Under the pieces are notes generated by a model, which searched no databases, had not been told where the DNA came from, and saw only the letters and a program-made list of their open reading frames with translations. Below are positions 51,951 through 61,720 of a stretch of DNA of 64,000 nucleotides, piece by piece; position 1 is the first letter of the stretch; each line of letters starts with the position of its first letter. Origin of the DNA: CAWGUU01 sp963825765 (GTDB taxonomy: Bacteria; Actinomycetota; Acidimicrobiia; Acidimicrobiales; AC-14). Made by a program: the position numbers and the translations under genes. Where the stretch lies: contig CAWGUU010000012.1 of the NCBI GenBank assembly GCA_963825765.1, forward strand, positions 62,001 to 126,000, given 5' to 3'.

Positions 51951-53656
51951 TCAGGGTTGGTCGACATCGGGGCTCTCGGACCGGATGGAAGCGAGCGCCT
52001 CCTCGAGCGTCGGATAGAAGTGTTCACGATCGAGGGTCTCGAACAGCCCGTAGCGATGGGTGAGGTCCTGCAGCCGGGTCCGCATCTCCGCGAACGCCAT
52101 GTGGACACCCGCCGCGTTCAGCTCGAGGTCGAGCTGCTGGAGCATCTCGGCGGCGGTGACGTCGACGTCGGTGATCGCCTCGCACTGAACGACGACCCAC
52201 GAGGGCTGGCGCTCGCGGACCAAGGAGCGGACCTGCGCACGGAAGGCGCCGGCGTTGCGAAGAACAGCGGGGCTTCCCACCGGTACACGACCAACCCCAG
52301 GAAGCTCCGTGGCACCCGGGTGCAGGTCGACGCTGTGCCACCCCGCCAGCCCGGGGACCCGGCCCAAGACCGCCCCGTGGGGCCACCAACTCCGTCGGAA
52401 GAACAGCAGCACGGCCAGGGCGATGGCGATGAGGATGCCCTCCAGCACGCCGAAGGCGATCACCCCGACGGTGGCCACCAGCGACAGCGCCACGGCGCTA
52501 CGGCGGACCCGGGCGTAGCGGATCAGCGCGCCGACGTTCACCAGCGACAGCGCGGCGGCGATCACGACGGCCCCGAGCGCGGCCTGGGGCAAATCGGCCA
52601 GCAGCGGGTTCAGGAAGAGAAGGAGGAGGCCGACCACGCCTGCGCCGACGAGGCCCGTGAGCTGCGTTCTCGCTCCGGACTGCTCTGCCACCGCGGTGCG
52701 CGACTACTAGTCGACACCGCGAAACCCCTGCAGGAGCCCGGCGGCGATGTTGGCGGCGCCGAGGCCGATCATCTCCTGGTCGGGCCGGACCTCGTCGCCG
52801 CGGCGCGCCGCGCAGCTCGACGCGGTCGCGATCGTGTCCGTGAGCGACACGAGGGTGATCCCCACCGCCGCGACCAGCAGCGGGCCCACATCGCTCAGTG
52901 AGGTCCCTGGCAACGCCGGCTTCGGCACGCCGGCGGGGAGCGAACCGACGGTGGCCACGTCCTCGTCGGCGAGTCCCAGGAGGGCCGACGCGAGCGCCGC
53001 GCCGACGACCGCCACCAGCACGGCGGAATGCGGCGGGTCAGGCGGGGCAGGAGCATCAACACGAGCAGCACCGCGGTACCGATGGCGGCCGCGCTCGCCT
53101 GAGTTTGGTCCAGACCCCGGAGGAACGCACCAATCTCGCCGAAGAAGCCGTCTTCGTCGGTCGAGAAGCCGAACAGCTTGGGGAGCTGACCGACGATGAT
53201 CGTAGTGGCGAGGCCGTTCATGTACCGACCTGGACCTCGCTGGACAGGAGGTCGGCGACGAAGCCGAGCTTTCCCAGGCCCAGGGCTATCTCGATCAGGC
53301 CGACGAGGAGCGCCATCATTCCCGCCAGGGCAACGGCCCGGCCGACGTCGCCGCCAGCGATGAGCAGAGGTGTGATCGCAGCCAGGACAGCGGCGAGATG
53401 GACGAGTCCGGTCCGAGAACGAGGACCCGCGACGGCCCGAACACCGCATACCCCACAGGCACCCGATGGTCGTGTAGAGACCAGTTACGGCGGGTAGGCC
53501 GGCGAGCTCCGCGTATGCCATTCCCTGCGGGACGAGGATCGCCGCCAGCACGACGCCGGCGACAACGTCGGCCCGCAGCCAGCGACGCTCGTATCCACGG
53601 GCCACGGCCAAGCCGGGTACGGCCCGGTCGAACCAAGACGGTGACTCAGCAGCCAT
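51951..53656 (-). pseudogene. SulP-family anion transporter with STAS domain (multiple frameshifts)
   Basis: N-terminal DVVAGVVLAAILVPQGMAYA and AGLPAVTGLYTTIG, then YAVFGPSRVLVLGPDSSISP, YMNGLATTIIVGQLPKLFGF, SLTDTIATASSCAARRGDEV, AGLLQGFRG, RTAVAEQSGARTQLTGLVGA and a STAS domain (AITDVDVTAAEMLQQLDLEL) occur in order but in three frames. Breaks fall near 53455, 53400, 53225, 53025 and at in-frame stops near 52705. Five breaks in one gene suggest true decay, though indel errors in GC runs may contribute. Confidence 0.85.
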
Positions 53657-53858
53657 CGATCACCAGGCCGCCGATCACCAGATTCCCGTCAAGTCGCCCT
53701 CCGCATGGTCGCGGGCTGGTCGGACCGAGTCGGCGTGAGGATGTTCACGGTAGTAGGCACCTGTGAGCTCGGCTCGGTGGGGTCGTCGAGCGCTCGTCAG
53801 ATCGTTGGTGGTCGTGCCGCCCGGACGGGTCGCCGTTGCGCGAAGATCCCTGAACGTG

Positions 53859-54272
53859 ATGGAAGTACGCGCCTACCTCGATGGCATCTCGGCACCCAAG
53901 CGCCGACGCGATGCCGAGACGATGGTCGAGTTGATCCGCCGCGCCACCGGCGAAGAGCCTCGGATGTGGGGAAGCATCGTCGGGTTCGGCCAGTATCACT
54001 ACAAGTACGAAAGTGGCCGCGAGGGCGACGCGCCTGCCGCCGGATTCTCCGCCCGCAAGGCGGCGACCACTGTCTACGTCGTCGACGGCGTGGGGGCGCA
54101 TGCGGAGCTGCTCGAACAGCTCGGGCCGCACACGACGGGCGTCGGCTGCATCTACATGAAGGACCTGACCACCGTCGACCTCGACGTCCTCGAGACGATC
54201 ATCTCCCGGTCGTACGACACGATCACCGCCGGCACGTACACGAAGCGAGCACGCGAAGGCGGCAAACCCTAG
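53859..54272 (+). CDS. DUF1801 domain protein
   Basis: 137 aa. MEVRAYLDGISAPKRRRDAE, MWGSIVGFGQYHYKYESGRE and GCIYMKDLTTVDLDVLETII match DUF1801. The start is set by the family N-terminus; the open frame extends upstream without homology. Function unknown; family members are small cytosolic proteins. Confidence 0.88.
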   Translation: MEVRAYLDGISAPKRRRDAETMVELIRRATGEEPRMWGSIVGFGQYHYKYESGREGDAPAAGFSARKAATTVYVVDGVGAHAELLEQLGPHTTGVGCIYMKDLTTVDLDVLETIISRSYDTITAGTYTKRAREGGKP

Positions 54273-54273
54273 A

Positions 54274-54921
54274 CATCCTCCGGAACCGGTAGAGGTTCAA
54301 GATTGATGCCGACGACATCGGCCTCCACGGGGATGCTGTCGGGGGCGTTGTCGATCTTGGTCTGCGCATAGCGGAGCCGAGCCACGAAGACGCCATCGCC
54401 TTCTGGCGACCCGAGACCGGCCAGGGCCACGAGCGAATGCCGACGAACCCGCACAGCGGCCTCACGGTGCTCGCGGCGGGTCTCCAGATGGGCCAGGACG
54501 CCTCTGCCCGGCCCTCGCCAGCGCCCGCCGACTTTGTAGAGACACTGGGGGCGACGGCGACGCTGCTGAAGGCCTCGTGGAAACGGTAGAAGGCCACGAC
54601 TGCCGCGAGCCGGGCGGACAGCGTCGCCTCCGACGGTGAGCGATCCGGCTGCCGGTAGCGCATCCAGGAGAGGGACGAGGCCACGTCCCCAAGGCCGACC
54701 GCCCGCCAGTCGAGCCCGTCGACATCGAGGAAGACCCACCACAGCGCCAAGCCGGCGGCGTACGCCCGGACCGTGTTCGGTGCGGCGTTGGCTACCCGGA
54801 GCTGCTCCAACCATTGTTCGACGGGCGGGATCGGCAGTCCGTCCGCAGCGACGACGGTCCACGACTGCTCCGATCCGAGGGTGAGCCGCTGGACTCTCAC
54901 GGCCGGAGAACACACGAACAT
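54274..54921 (-). pseudogene. Tyrosine recombinase N-terminal relic
   Basis: PPVEQWLEQLRVANAAPNTV followed by RAYAAGLALWWVFLDVDG and LSARLAAVVAFYRFHEA is the core-binding domain of an integrase. Past about 54560 the homologous frame is lost, and no catalytic R-H-R-Y set is visible. Together with the fragments at 10.4 and 62.3 kb this shows repeated integrase decay in the region. Confidence 0.65.
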
Positions 54922-55007
54922 CCATTCGGTTCCCCGGGAACGATCGCGATCCTGTCTCTCACCGGACTCCCCCGCCCCGTTGCCCGACGTTGACCTCTGG
55001 CGAGTCG

Positions 55008-55140
55008 TCAGTCTGGTGACGCCACCGCAGCGGCGAGGACCCTGGCGGGGTGGTCCTCGGTGGGCTCGTCCAGGCGGAGGGGCGTGCCCGCACCGTGGTC
55101 GGCGCCAGGGCCGGCGGCTATTGCCTTCGAGGTGCTCGAC
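55008..55140 (-). pseudogene. Decayed C-terminal copy of the cluster-2 cupin
   Basis: VEHLEG then, one base later, IAAGPGADHGAGTPLRLDEP and EDHPARVLAAAV. This aligns with VEYLEGMAAGLEADHAAGTP and AEHPARVFAARL at the end of the cupin gene (47613-48115). Only about 44 residues remain. Confidence 0.7.
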
Positions 55141-55220
55141 GAGCCAAGGACCCGTAACGGCGCAACCGCCGGCGAGGACGGACTGGCGACACCAACGAGA
55201 ACGAGAACATGGAGGCAGCC

Positions 55221-55679
55221 ATGCGCAGGATCGCTCAGACCGTCGCCGCGACCGCGTGCATCGTCATCCTGGGGCTGGCCGCAGCCGGGCCTGCCCTGGC
55301 CGCGCCGGCCGACAAGCCGGTCGTGACCATCGGCCGACTTGACGTGTACGACAGCGGCGGGGTCTCTCCGGACACCTGGAGGACCTATGTGAAGGTGCCG
55401 GTGGGCGGCTTCAGCTTCACCGCCGGCGGTGATGTCTACGTGACCTTCCAAGACCTCTCCGCCGGCACGTCGGCCATCAGCGGCGAGTGGATCAAGGCCG
55501 GGACCGGCCCGTGCGGGCCCGAGTGCAACAACTACGGCCGGATCAGCTACACCCGGACCCTCAACTACGAGTACCGCGCGGTGTGCGGTCACTGGCTACG
55601 AGTCTGGACCTGGGATCAGGTCAAGAGCCCCCAGCCGGGCTACGGATGGTCGTCGCGGGACGTCCAAGTCGCCTGCTGA
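55221..55679 (+). CDS. Small secreted protein
   Basis: 152 aa from the second ATG. Signal peptide with cleavage near ALA-APADKP. The mature part is rich in Gly, Tyr and Trp with four Cys (GPCGPECNN, AVCGHWLRV, VQVAC) likely forming two disulfides. No family recognised; presumably an exported small beta protein. Confidence 0.75.
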   Translation: MRRIAQTVAATACIVILGLAAAGPALAAPADKPVVTIGRLDVYDSGGVSPDTWRTYVKVPVGGFSFTAGGDVYVTFQDLSAGTSAISGEWIKAGTGPCGPECNNYGRISYTRTLNYEYRAVCGHWLRVWTWDQVKSPQPGYGWSSRDVQVAC

Positions 55680-55745
55680 CCGGAGACGCCTCTTCGCGTT
55701 CGACGGTCGCCGGGTCGGCACCGTCCTCGTGCCAGTTGTGGGCGC

Positions 55746-57074
55746 TCAGGCCTGTGAGCTGCCTCGGCAGGCCCTGACCAGCAACATCGCGCCGAGCAGG
55801 GCCGCCACCGTGGAGGCCCCCAGCACACCGAGCTTGGCTGCGTCCTGGATGGCACCCGGCTCGTAGGCAAGCTCGGCGATGAACAACGAGACGGTGAAGC
55901 CGATGCCGCCGATGGCGGCGATGCCCAGGACCATGGCCCACGTCGCCCCCTCGGGGAGCCGGCCGAGCCCGCTGCGCACGGCCAGCCATGTCGCAGCCGT
56001 GATCCCGACCAGCTTGCCCACCACCAGTCCGAGCACCACGCCCGCCGTCACCCCGACGGTGGCCGGCGAATCGAAGGAGTCGGCCTTGATCACCACGCCG
56101 GCGTTGGCCAGGGCGAAGAGGGGCACCACGACGAAGCTCGTCCACGGGTGCAGTAGATGCTCGAGCCGCTCGGCAGGAGAGACGGTCGTCCGGGCCAGCC
56201 GGTTCATGGCATCGAGCTCGGCGGGGCTGGGATCGTCGCTCAGGTCTCGGGCCCACTCCCGGCTGACCGCGGCCGGACTGAGGGCCCGGGCCGGCGCCAG
56301 CAAGCCGAGGGCCACCCCGGCGATGGTGGCATGGACCCCCGACGCGTGTGTCGCCAGCCACACGCCGACGCCCAGCAGGACATAGGGCGCCGTCCACACC
56401 ACGCCGGCCCGCCGCAGGACCAGCATCACGACGACGATGCCGGCTGCGGTGGCGAGGAACACGGGCTGCACGTCGGTGGCGTAGAAGACGGCGATCACCA
56501 CGATGGCGCCGATGTCGTCGACGATGGCGAAGGTCAACAGGAACAGCTTGAGCGACGCCGGCACCCTCGAACCCAGCAGTGCCACCACGCCGATGGCGAA
56601 GGCGATGTCGGTGGCCATAGGGATGCCCCAGCCCTTGGCCCCGCCGCCGCCGACGGTGACCAGGAGGAACAGCAGGGCGGGCACCACCATGCCGCCGAGG
56701 GCGGCGATGGCCGGCATGGCCGCCACCCGCGGCTCCCGCAGGTCGCCGTGGACGAGCTCGCGCTTTATCTCGAGCCCCACGACGAAGAAGAACAGGGCCA
56801 TGAGCCCGTCGTTCACCCAGTGGCGGAGGTCCTCGACGAGCACGAACCGGCCCAGTCCGACGGACAGGTCGGTGTGCCACAGCGTCTCGTAGGAGAAGCT
56901 CCACGGCGAGTTGGCCCACACCAGCGCCACCACCGCCGCCACCAGTAGGACGATCCCGCCCGCAGCCTCGGTCTCGAGGAACTGGCGCAGGACTCGCGGC
57001 ATCCTCCGACCCGGCAGCGCCGAGGCGGCCCCGGCCGGCTCGGCGCTGTGCCTGCCGTCGTCGCTCGTGCTCAT
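55746..57074 (-). CDS. nhaA: Na+/H+ antiporter NhaA
   Basis: 442 aa, twelve helices. WVNDGLMALFFFVVGLEIKR, PMATDIAFAIGV, FLLTFAIVDDIGAIVVIAVF (the double-Asp transport site) and GIAAIGGIGFTVSLFIAEL are NhaA blocks. Start at MSTSDDG because GGAGG lies upstream. The truncated ClC gene sits directly upstream on the same strand. Role in sodium and pH homeostasis. Confidence 0.95.
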   Translation of the reverse strand: MSTSDDGRHSAEPAGAASALPGRRMPRVLRQFLETEAAGGIVLLVAAVVALVWANSPWSFSYETLWHTDLSVGLGRFVLVEDLRHWVNDGLMALFFFVVGLEIKRELVHGDLREPRVAAMPAIAALGGMVVPALLFLLVTVGGGGAKGWGIPMATDIAFAIGVVALLGSRVPASLKLFLLTFAIVDDIGAIVVIAVFYATDVQPVFLATAAGIVVVMLVLRRAGVVWTAPYVLLGVGVWLATHASGVHATIAGVALGLLAPARALSPAAVSREWARDLSDDPSPAELDAMNRLARTTVSPAERLEHLLHPWTSFVVVPLFALANAGVVIKADSFDSPATVGVTAGVVLGLVVGKLVGITAATWLAVRSGLGRLPEGATWAMVLGIAAIGGIGFTVSLFIAELAYEPGAIQDAAKLGVLGASTVAALLGAMLLVRACRGSSQA

Positions 57075-57132
57075 GCCCACGGGGTGGCCTCCTCCGGTCG
57101 CGTGGCAATGCCCGCCGACCAGGCTTCCCGGC

Positions 57133-57955
57133 TCACCCACCACCGAAGTGGTTGCCCCCATCTTGGACCATGGCGGGTGAGGTCGAATCACGGGGCCCAC
57201 ACGCCGACCCGGTCGACAGGTGCCGGTCGACGTCGGACGCGAGGACGTCAGCGGTCGGCCTGCCCGAAGCGCCCGGCCAGCTGGTACGGGGAGATGGAGA
57301 CTGGCCCATCACGAGCTGGGCCACGACGGCGGCGATGAGCCCTGGCACGACGAAGCCGGGTCGTCCGGTGAACTCGGCGACGAATACCACCGCGGCCAGC
57401 GGCACCCGGTAGCCGGCGCCGAGGAAGGCGGCCATGCCGACGACGGAAAACAGGGTGGGGTTGGCCTGGGTGACGAGGGGGATGAACAGCCCGCCGACGC
57501 CGCCTCCCCCGACGGCCGCCGTGGTGCCGACGACGCGCAGCGTGCCGAGGGCCACGATCGCCAGCACGCTGCGGTGGGGGTCGAGCACCCGGCCCAGGGC
57601 GTGGTAGCCGGGACCGAGCATCAGCGGTTCGCTGGACAACTGGTGACCGACGACCACGACGCCAGCGAGGACAGCCCCGGCGGCCAGGGCCCGCACGAGT
57701 GGGTGGCCCGGGGTCGAAAGCTGCCCGGCTCGCCGGACGAGGGCGACGAGGACCCGGGCGAGCAGGCCGGCCACGACGAGGTTGAACGGCGCCTGGCCCG
57801 CTACTGGAAGGATCGGCTCGGTCCCCGCCAGTGCGGCGAAGGTGACATAGCCGGCGGCCGCGCTGATCGCCGCCGGCAGGAGCATGTGGCGGGACAGGTC
57901 CTCCTGAAAGGGGACCTCGACGGCGAACACCAGACCCGCTGTGCCAATGCAAACA
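57133..57955 (-). pseudogene. ClC chloride channel, C-terminal part only
   Basis: GLVFAVEVPFQEDLSRHMLL, HPLVRALAAGAVLAGVVVVG, GVGGLFIPLVTQANPTLFSV and GYRVPLAAVVFVAEFTGRPG are the second-half ClC motifs. The first half, with GSGIP and GKEGP, is absent and the frame upstream is unrelated. The breakpoint lies at a hairpin (57944-57959). Confidence 0.75.
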
Positions 57956-57959
57956 TTGG
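57944..57959. repeat. Short hairpin at the ClC breakpoint
   Basis: CCAATG-N4-CATTGG perfect inverted repeat, exactly where ClC homology ends. Confidence 0.6.
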
Positions 57960-58024
57960 CGGGCCGACGACCGAACGGAGGGGCCGTCGTGTAACGCCGG
58001 GGGCACAGCTGAGGACTCTTCGGC

Positions 58025-58660
58025 ATGAGAGACAACAGCGTCGTTCGTCGGGCGGGAGGGGCGGCGCTCCTCGCCCTCGCCGTCGGCCTCTTGGCCGCCT
58101 GCGGTTCGAGTGAGTCCAGCGACACCACTGCGCCATCGACTACAGGGGGCGTACGCAGCTACGTCGGCGTGGCCGAGGGGACCAATGCCTTCGTTTCGGT
58201 CGTGGTCGATGGAACGCGTGCCCTGGCCTACGTCTGCGACGGCGTGCCGGCCGATCCGGCGGGGACCATGCCGACGATCCAGGCGTGGTTCAACGGGCCG
58301 TCCGAAGGCGGCGCCGTGGACGTGCCAGGGGAATCCGGGCGCCTGCAGCTGCACCTCACCGGCACCGACATGACCGGCACGCTGACCCTCCCGGACGGTC
58401 GCACGCTCCCGGTGAGCGGGAAGTTGGTCGAGGCCGATGCCGGGCTCTACCGGGCGGAGGCGTCCGGTGCGGAGGGCTCCGTTACGGGCGGCTGGATTCT
58501 CGCCGCCGACGGTCAGCAGCGAGGAGGAGCCGAGAACGGAGGGACCGGCAAGATCTCGGGCGTGCGGGTGCTGAACCTGTCGCAGCCGACGTTCAGCGTC
58601 CAAGGCCTGGCCACGGCGCGCATCGCCAAGGTCGGGATCACCCCCATCCCGATTCCCTGA
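58025..58660 (+). CDS. Lipoprotein of unknown function
   Basis: 211 aa. Lipobox LLAAC (Cys about 26), Ser/Thr linker, then a beta-rich domain: VGVAEGTNAFVSVVVDGTRA, YVCDG, LTGTDMTGTLTLPDGRTLPV, GGWILAADGQQRGG. The pattern resembles small actinobacterial beta-barrel lipoproteins. No partner assigned. Confidence 0.8.
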   Translation: MRDNSVVRRAGGAALLALAVGLLAACGSSESSDTTAPSTTGGVRSYVGVAEGTNAFVSVVVDGTRALAYVCDGVPADPAGTMPTIQAWFNGPSEGGAVDVPGESGRLQLHLTGTDMTGTLTLPDGRTLPVSGKLVEADAGLYRAEASGAEGSVTGGWILAADGQQRGGAENGGTGKISGVRVLNLSQPTFSVQGLATARIAKVGITPIPIP

Positions 58661-58761
58661 GCGAGCGGGGCTTGGCCCGACGCTCCAGTCGCCGGACCCG
58701 TAACGCGACCGCTTGCCAGAGGACGGTTTCACGGAGTTCTGACCAACCCACAGGAGGGCAA

Positions 58762-59790
58762 ATGTCGAACGGAAGCACAGTCGGCTCGGTGTACGTCCAG
58801 ACGAACGAACCCGAGAACAGGGTGGTCGCGTACCGCCGGGCGTCCAGCGGCGCCCTGGAACGGTCGGCCGAGCACACCACGGGCGGCGCGGGCGACGGCA
58901 AGCCGCACCTCACGTCCCAGGGCTCGGTGCTCCTGACGTCCGACGGTGGGCATCTCCTCGTGGCCAACGTCGGCAGCGATGACGTCAGCGTGTTCGCGGT
59001 CGCCGACGACGGCGGTCTCGAGCTCGTCGGCCGCTCGCCCGCCGGCGGAGCACCGAAGAGCATCGCCGAACACGCAGGCCTGGTGTACGTGCTGGCCACG
59101 GGCAAGCCGGGCCTGGTCGGTTTCCGGCTCGGCACGGCCGGCCTCGAGCCGGTGGCCGGCACCGAGCACGCACTGGCACCAGACGCCGATCCGGCCCAGG
59201 TCGGCTTCACGCCCGATGGCAGAGCGCTCATCGTCACCGAGCGGGGCACGGACTCGATCAGCGCCATCCCGGTCGACGCCAACGGCATGCTCGGGGAACC
59301 CCAGACCATCGCATCGAGCGGCCCGACCCCGTACGGGTTCGCGGTGACGAGCGGCGGGACGCTCGTCGTGACCGAGGCCTTCCGGGCCCAGAAGGGGGCG
59401 GCGGCGGCGTCGTCGTACTCGGTGGCCGGATCGGCGGTCACGTCCGTGACCGCGTCGGTGGGCAACGGCCGCAGCGAGATCTGCTGGGCCGTCGTCACCG
59501 GCGACGGCCGGTTCGCATTCACGACCAACTTCGCCGACGGGGCGGTCTCGAGGTACTCGATCGCCGCCGACGGGAGCCTGACGCTGGACGACGCGGCGGC
59601 GGGATGGTCCGTCGACGGGCGGCCGGGCCTTCGGGACGAGGGCCTCACGGCCGACGGCGACTACCTCTACGCGATCGACGCCGATTCCGGGTCGATCTTC
59701 GGGTGGGGCGTCGGCGAGGACGGCGAGCTCTCGCCGGTCGGCTCCTGGGGCGACCTGCCCGCCGCCGTGGCCGGACTCGCGGCTCGGTAG
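58762..59790 (+). CDS. Lactonase-fold (7-bladed beta-propeller) protein
   Basis: 342 aa, no signal peptide. Repeated blades such as HLLVANVGSDDVSVFAVADD and PTPYGFAVTSGGTLVVTEAF then RFAFTTNFADGAVSRYSIA fit the lactonase/6-phosphogluconolactonase-like propeller family. AGGAGG precedes the ATG. Substrate unknown. The following gene is 9 bases downstream, probably cotranscribed. Confidence 0.85.
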   Translation: MSNGSTVGSVYVQTNEPENRVVAYRRASSGALERSAEHTTGGAGDGKPHLTSQGSVLLTSDGGHLLVANVGSDDVSVFAVADDGGLELVGRSPAGGAPKSIAEHAGLVYVLATGKPGLVGFRLGTAGLEPVAGTEHALAPDADPAQVGFTPDGRALIVTERGTDSISAIPVDANGMLGEPQTIASSGPTPYGFAVTSGGTLVVTEAFRAQKGAAAASSYSVAGSAVTSVTASVGNGRSEICWAVVTGDGRFAFTTNFADGAVSRYSIAADGSLTLDDAAAGWSVDGRPGLRDEGLTADGDYLYAIDADSGSIFGWGVGEDGELSPVGSWGDLPAAVAGLAAR

Positions 59791-59799
59791 ATCCTCCCG

Positions 59800-60240
59800 G
59801 TGCGCCTCGACCCCCTCTACACCTGCACGTTTGCGCCCACCGACAACTGGCATGTCGCCCTCAGGGGCGCCGGGGGGGTCGAGGAGCAGGGCTTCCTCCT
59901 CGTCGAGGGCCGCGCCGACGGGCGCGTGGCGGCCCGGCTGCGGGCCGCCAACTACCCGCGACGACGAACCGACGGCACGTTGACGCCCGACTTTCGGGGA
60001 GTGCTCGAGACGGATGACGGAGCCACCGTCCTGTTCGCCTGGCACGGGTACGGCCGCTCGAGCGACGAGGGCTCGCACCTGCTGGGAAGCATCACCCACC
60101 TCAGCGACGACGACAGGTACAGCTGGCTGAACGACGCCCTGTGCGTGCTCACCGGCGAGGTCCGCCGGCAGCCCGACGGCGGGTTCCGCGTGGTCCTCGA
60201 CGTGTCTGAGCTCGTCTGGGAACCTTCGAGCGAGCCGTAG
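59800..60240 (+). CDS. DUF3237-like protein
   Basis: 146 aa. MRLDPLYTCTFAP at the start and TPDFRGVLETDDGATVLFAW then GYGRS resemble the DUF3237 barrel. GTG start. Probably coexpressed with the lactonase-fold gene. Confidence 0.6.
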   Translation: MRLDPLYTCTFAPTDNWHVALRGAGGVEEQGFLLVEGRADGRVAARLRAANYPRRRTDGTLTPDFRGVLETDDGATVLFAWHGYGRSSDEGSHLLGSITHLSDDDRYSWLNDALCVLTGEVRRQPDGGFRVVLDVSELVWEPSSEP

Positions 60241-60294
60241 TCTCGACCGGTCGCAAACGCCCCGTGCGGCGCGTCCGCCATCCGGGCCGCCTGG

Positions 60295-60463
60295 GCTAGT
60301 GCCGTGACCACAAACCTTTGCCGCGTCCCGCCGGCCAGGGCCACCGCTGGCTGCGTTCTCGTCCTCGATGCACGCAGAAGAGTGCGCCGTCGTCCTGCGG
60401 CCTTGCCAGCGGCGCCCCTGACTCCGCGCTACGCGGGCAATGGTTCATGGACACGGCACTAGC
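60295..60463. mobile_element. MITE-like palindromic element
   Basis: The terminal repeats begin GCTAGTGCCGTG and end CACGGCACTAGC. Beyond these 12 perfect bases the inverted homology continues imperfectly for about 60 bases inward on each side. TA occurs at both edges (60297-60298, 60460-60461), as expected for an IS630/Tc1-type TA target. No coding capacity. An IS630 relic lies 0.9 kb away and could have been the mobiliser. Confidence 0.7.
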
Positions 60464-60707
60464 TCGCCCGCCACCTCCGGTAGAGAGCGATGAGGTCGTC
60501 GCGGGCCGCTCGCGACACCGACTCCGGTTCCACCCGGCCGAGGGCGGCGATGGTCACTCGCATCTCCCGGAGGTACTCGGTGCAGTGGGGGCAGCCGGCC
60601 AGATGCGCCTCGAACCGGGCCCGCTCGGCGAACGTCAGGGCGCCCTCGAGGTAGTCGGTGACCAACTCGACGGCCTTCTGGCACATCATGGCGTCTCGTC
60701 GCGACAT
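60459..60707 (-). CDS. zf-HC2 anti-sigma factor
   Basis: 82 aa. MCQKAVELVTDYLEGALTFA then FEAHLAGCPHCTEYL is the zinc-binding anti-sigma domain (H-x3-C-x2-C plus an upstream Cys). No transmembrane segment, so a soluble anti-sigma. The start lies 5 bases behind the sigma gene stop. Its own stop codon is supplied by the end of the MITE-like element. Confidence 0.85.
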   Translation of the reverse strand: MSRRDAMMCQKAVELVTDYLEGALTFAERARFEAHLAGCPHCTEYLREMRVTIAALGRVEPESVSRAARDDLIALYRRWRAS

Positions 60708-60711
60708 CGGC

Positions 60712-61305
60712 TCAGCCCTTCCCCAGTTCCCGTTCCAGCATGTTGCGCACGCGGGAGCGGCCCCGGTGCAGGAGCACCCGCTGGTTGGCCTCGGTGATGC
60801 CGAGGATGCTGCACACCTCGGTCGCGGGCAGGCCCTCGAAGTCGCGCATGACAACCACCTGCCGTTGGCGCTCGGGCAGCAAGTTGAGATGGCGGGACAC
60901 CTTGTGCGCTGTCTGACGGGCCACGATTCGCTCCTCGGCATCGTCGGTCCAGGGGCTGGGGGGCGACGCCCACCCGCCGGAGGCGTTGAACCGCTCCAGG
61001 GGGACCGAGGGCTCGTCGGGCCGATCGGTGGGCGTCTCCCGCCGCTCCCGGACGCCGGCGGTGCGAGCCCGGTTGACCACGATGCGGAAGAGCCACGTCT
61101 TGAGTGACGAACGGCCCTCGAACCGGTCGATGCCCCGGACGACGCCCAGCCAGGTGTCCTGCACGACCTCCTCGGCGACGGCCCGGCTGGGCACGAAGGT
61201 GCACGCCAGTCGGAGGAGGGGAGCGTGGTAGAGATCGACGAGGGTGGCGAACGCCCCCTCGTCCCCCGCCTGCAGCCGGGCGACCAGGTCGGCGTCGTCG
61301 GCCAC
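60712..61305 (-). CDS. ECF-family RNA polymerase sigma factor
   Basis: 197 aa. Region 2: FATLVDLYHAPLLRLACTFV, EEVVQDTWLGVVRGIDRFEG, SLKTWLFRIVVNRA. Region 4: LLPERQRQVVVMRDFEGLPA, EVCSILGITEANQRVLLHRG. Partner of the zf-HC2 protein. Targets unknown. Confidence 0.93.
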   Translation of the reverse strand: MADDADLVARLQAGDEGAFATLVDLYHAPLLRLACTFVPSRAVAEEVVQDTWLGVVRGIDRFEGRSSLKTWLFRIVVNRARTAGVRERRETPTDRPDEPSVPLERFNASGGWASPPSPWTDDAEERIVARQTAHKVSRHLNLLPERQRQVVVMRDFEGLPATEVCSILGITEANQRVLLHRGRSRVRNMLERELGKG

Positions 61306-61404
61306 GGCGGCAGCCTACGGGACGCCTGGACGGCGCGTCCCTGGCGAACAGCTCCGACCTTCTCCCCAGACCGACGTCATAACCGTCCTGGTGCGACCAT
61401 CCAC

Positions 61405-61716
61405 CGTCTCGAGGTGTCGATCGATCCGGCCTTGGCGATCCACCTCGTGATCGACAACGGCAGTTCGCACCGCTCGAAAAGCGACAAAGATGGTTGGCCG
61501 AGCATTCTGGCCACGCACGATTCGTCGTCCATCGCACCCCGTCCACGCCTCGTGGTTCAACCAGGTCGAAGCGTTCTTCTCGATCCTCACCCGCAAGGTG
61601 CTACGACGCGGCGAGTTCGACTCACGCGACGACCTGCTCGCCAGAATGCTGGCCCTCATCGAGCACCGCAACCAGACAGCCCAAGTGTTCAACTGGGTCT
61701 ACGACGCCAAGGAGGG
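61405..61716 (+). pseudogene. IS630-family transposase relic
   Basis: IHLVIDNGSSHRSKS (second catalytic Asp), then in another frame HPVHASWFNQVEAFFSILTR (catalytic Glu) and KVLRRGEFDSRDDLLARMLA, NQTAQVFNWVYDAK. C-terminal third of a DDE_3 transposase with at least one frameshift; no terminal repeats identified. Confidence 0.8.
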
Positions 61717-61720
61717 AAGC

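Noticed and set aside
57944..57959. CCAATG-N4-CATTGG as another Fur-family box
   Set aside because: Halves and spacing differ from the five-site pattern and it lies inside a gene relic.
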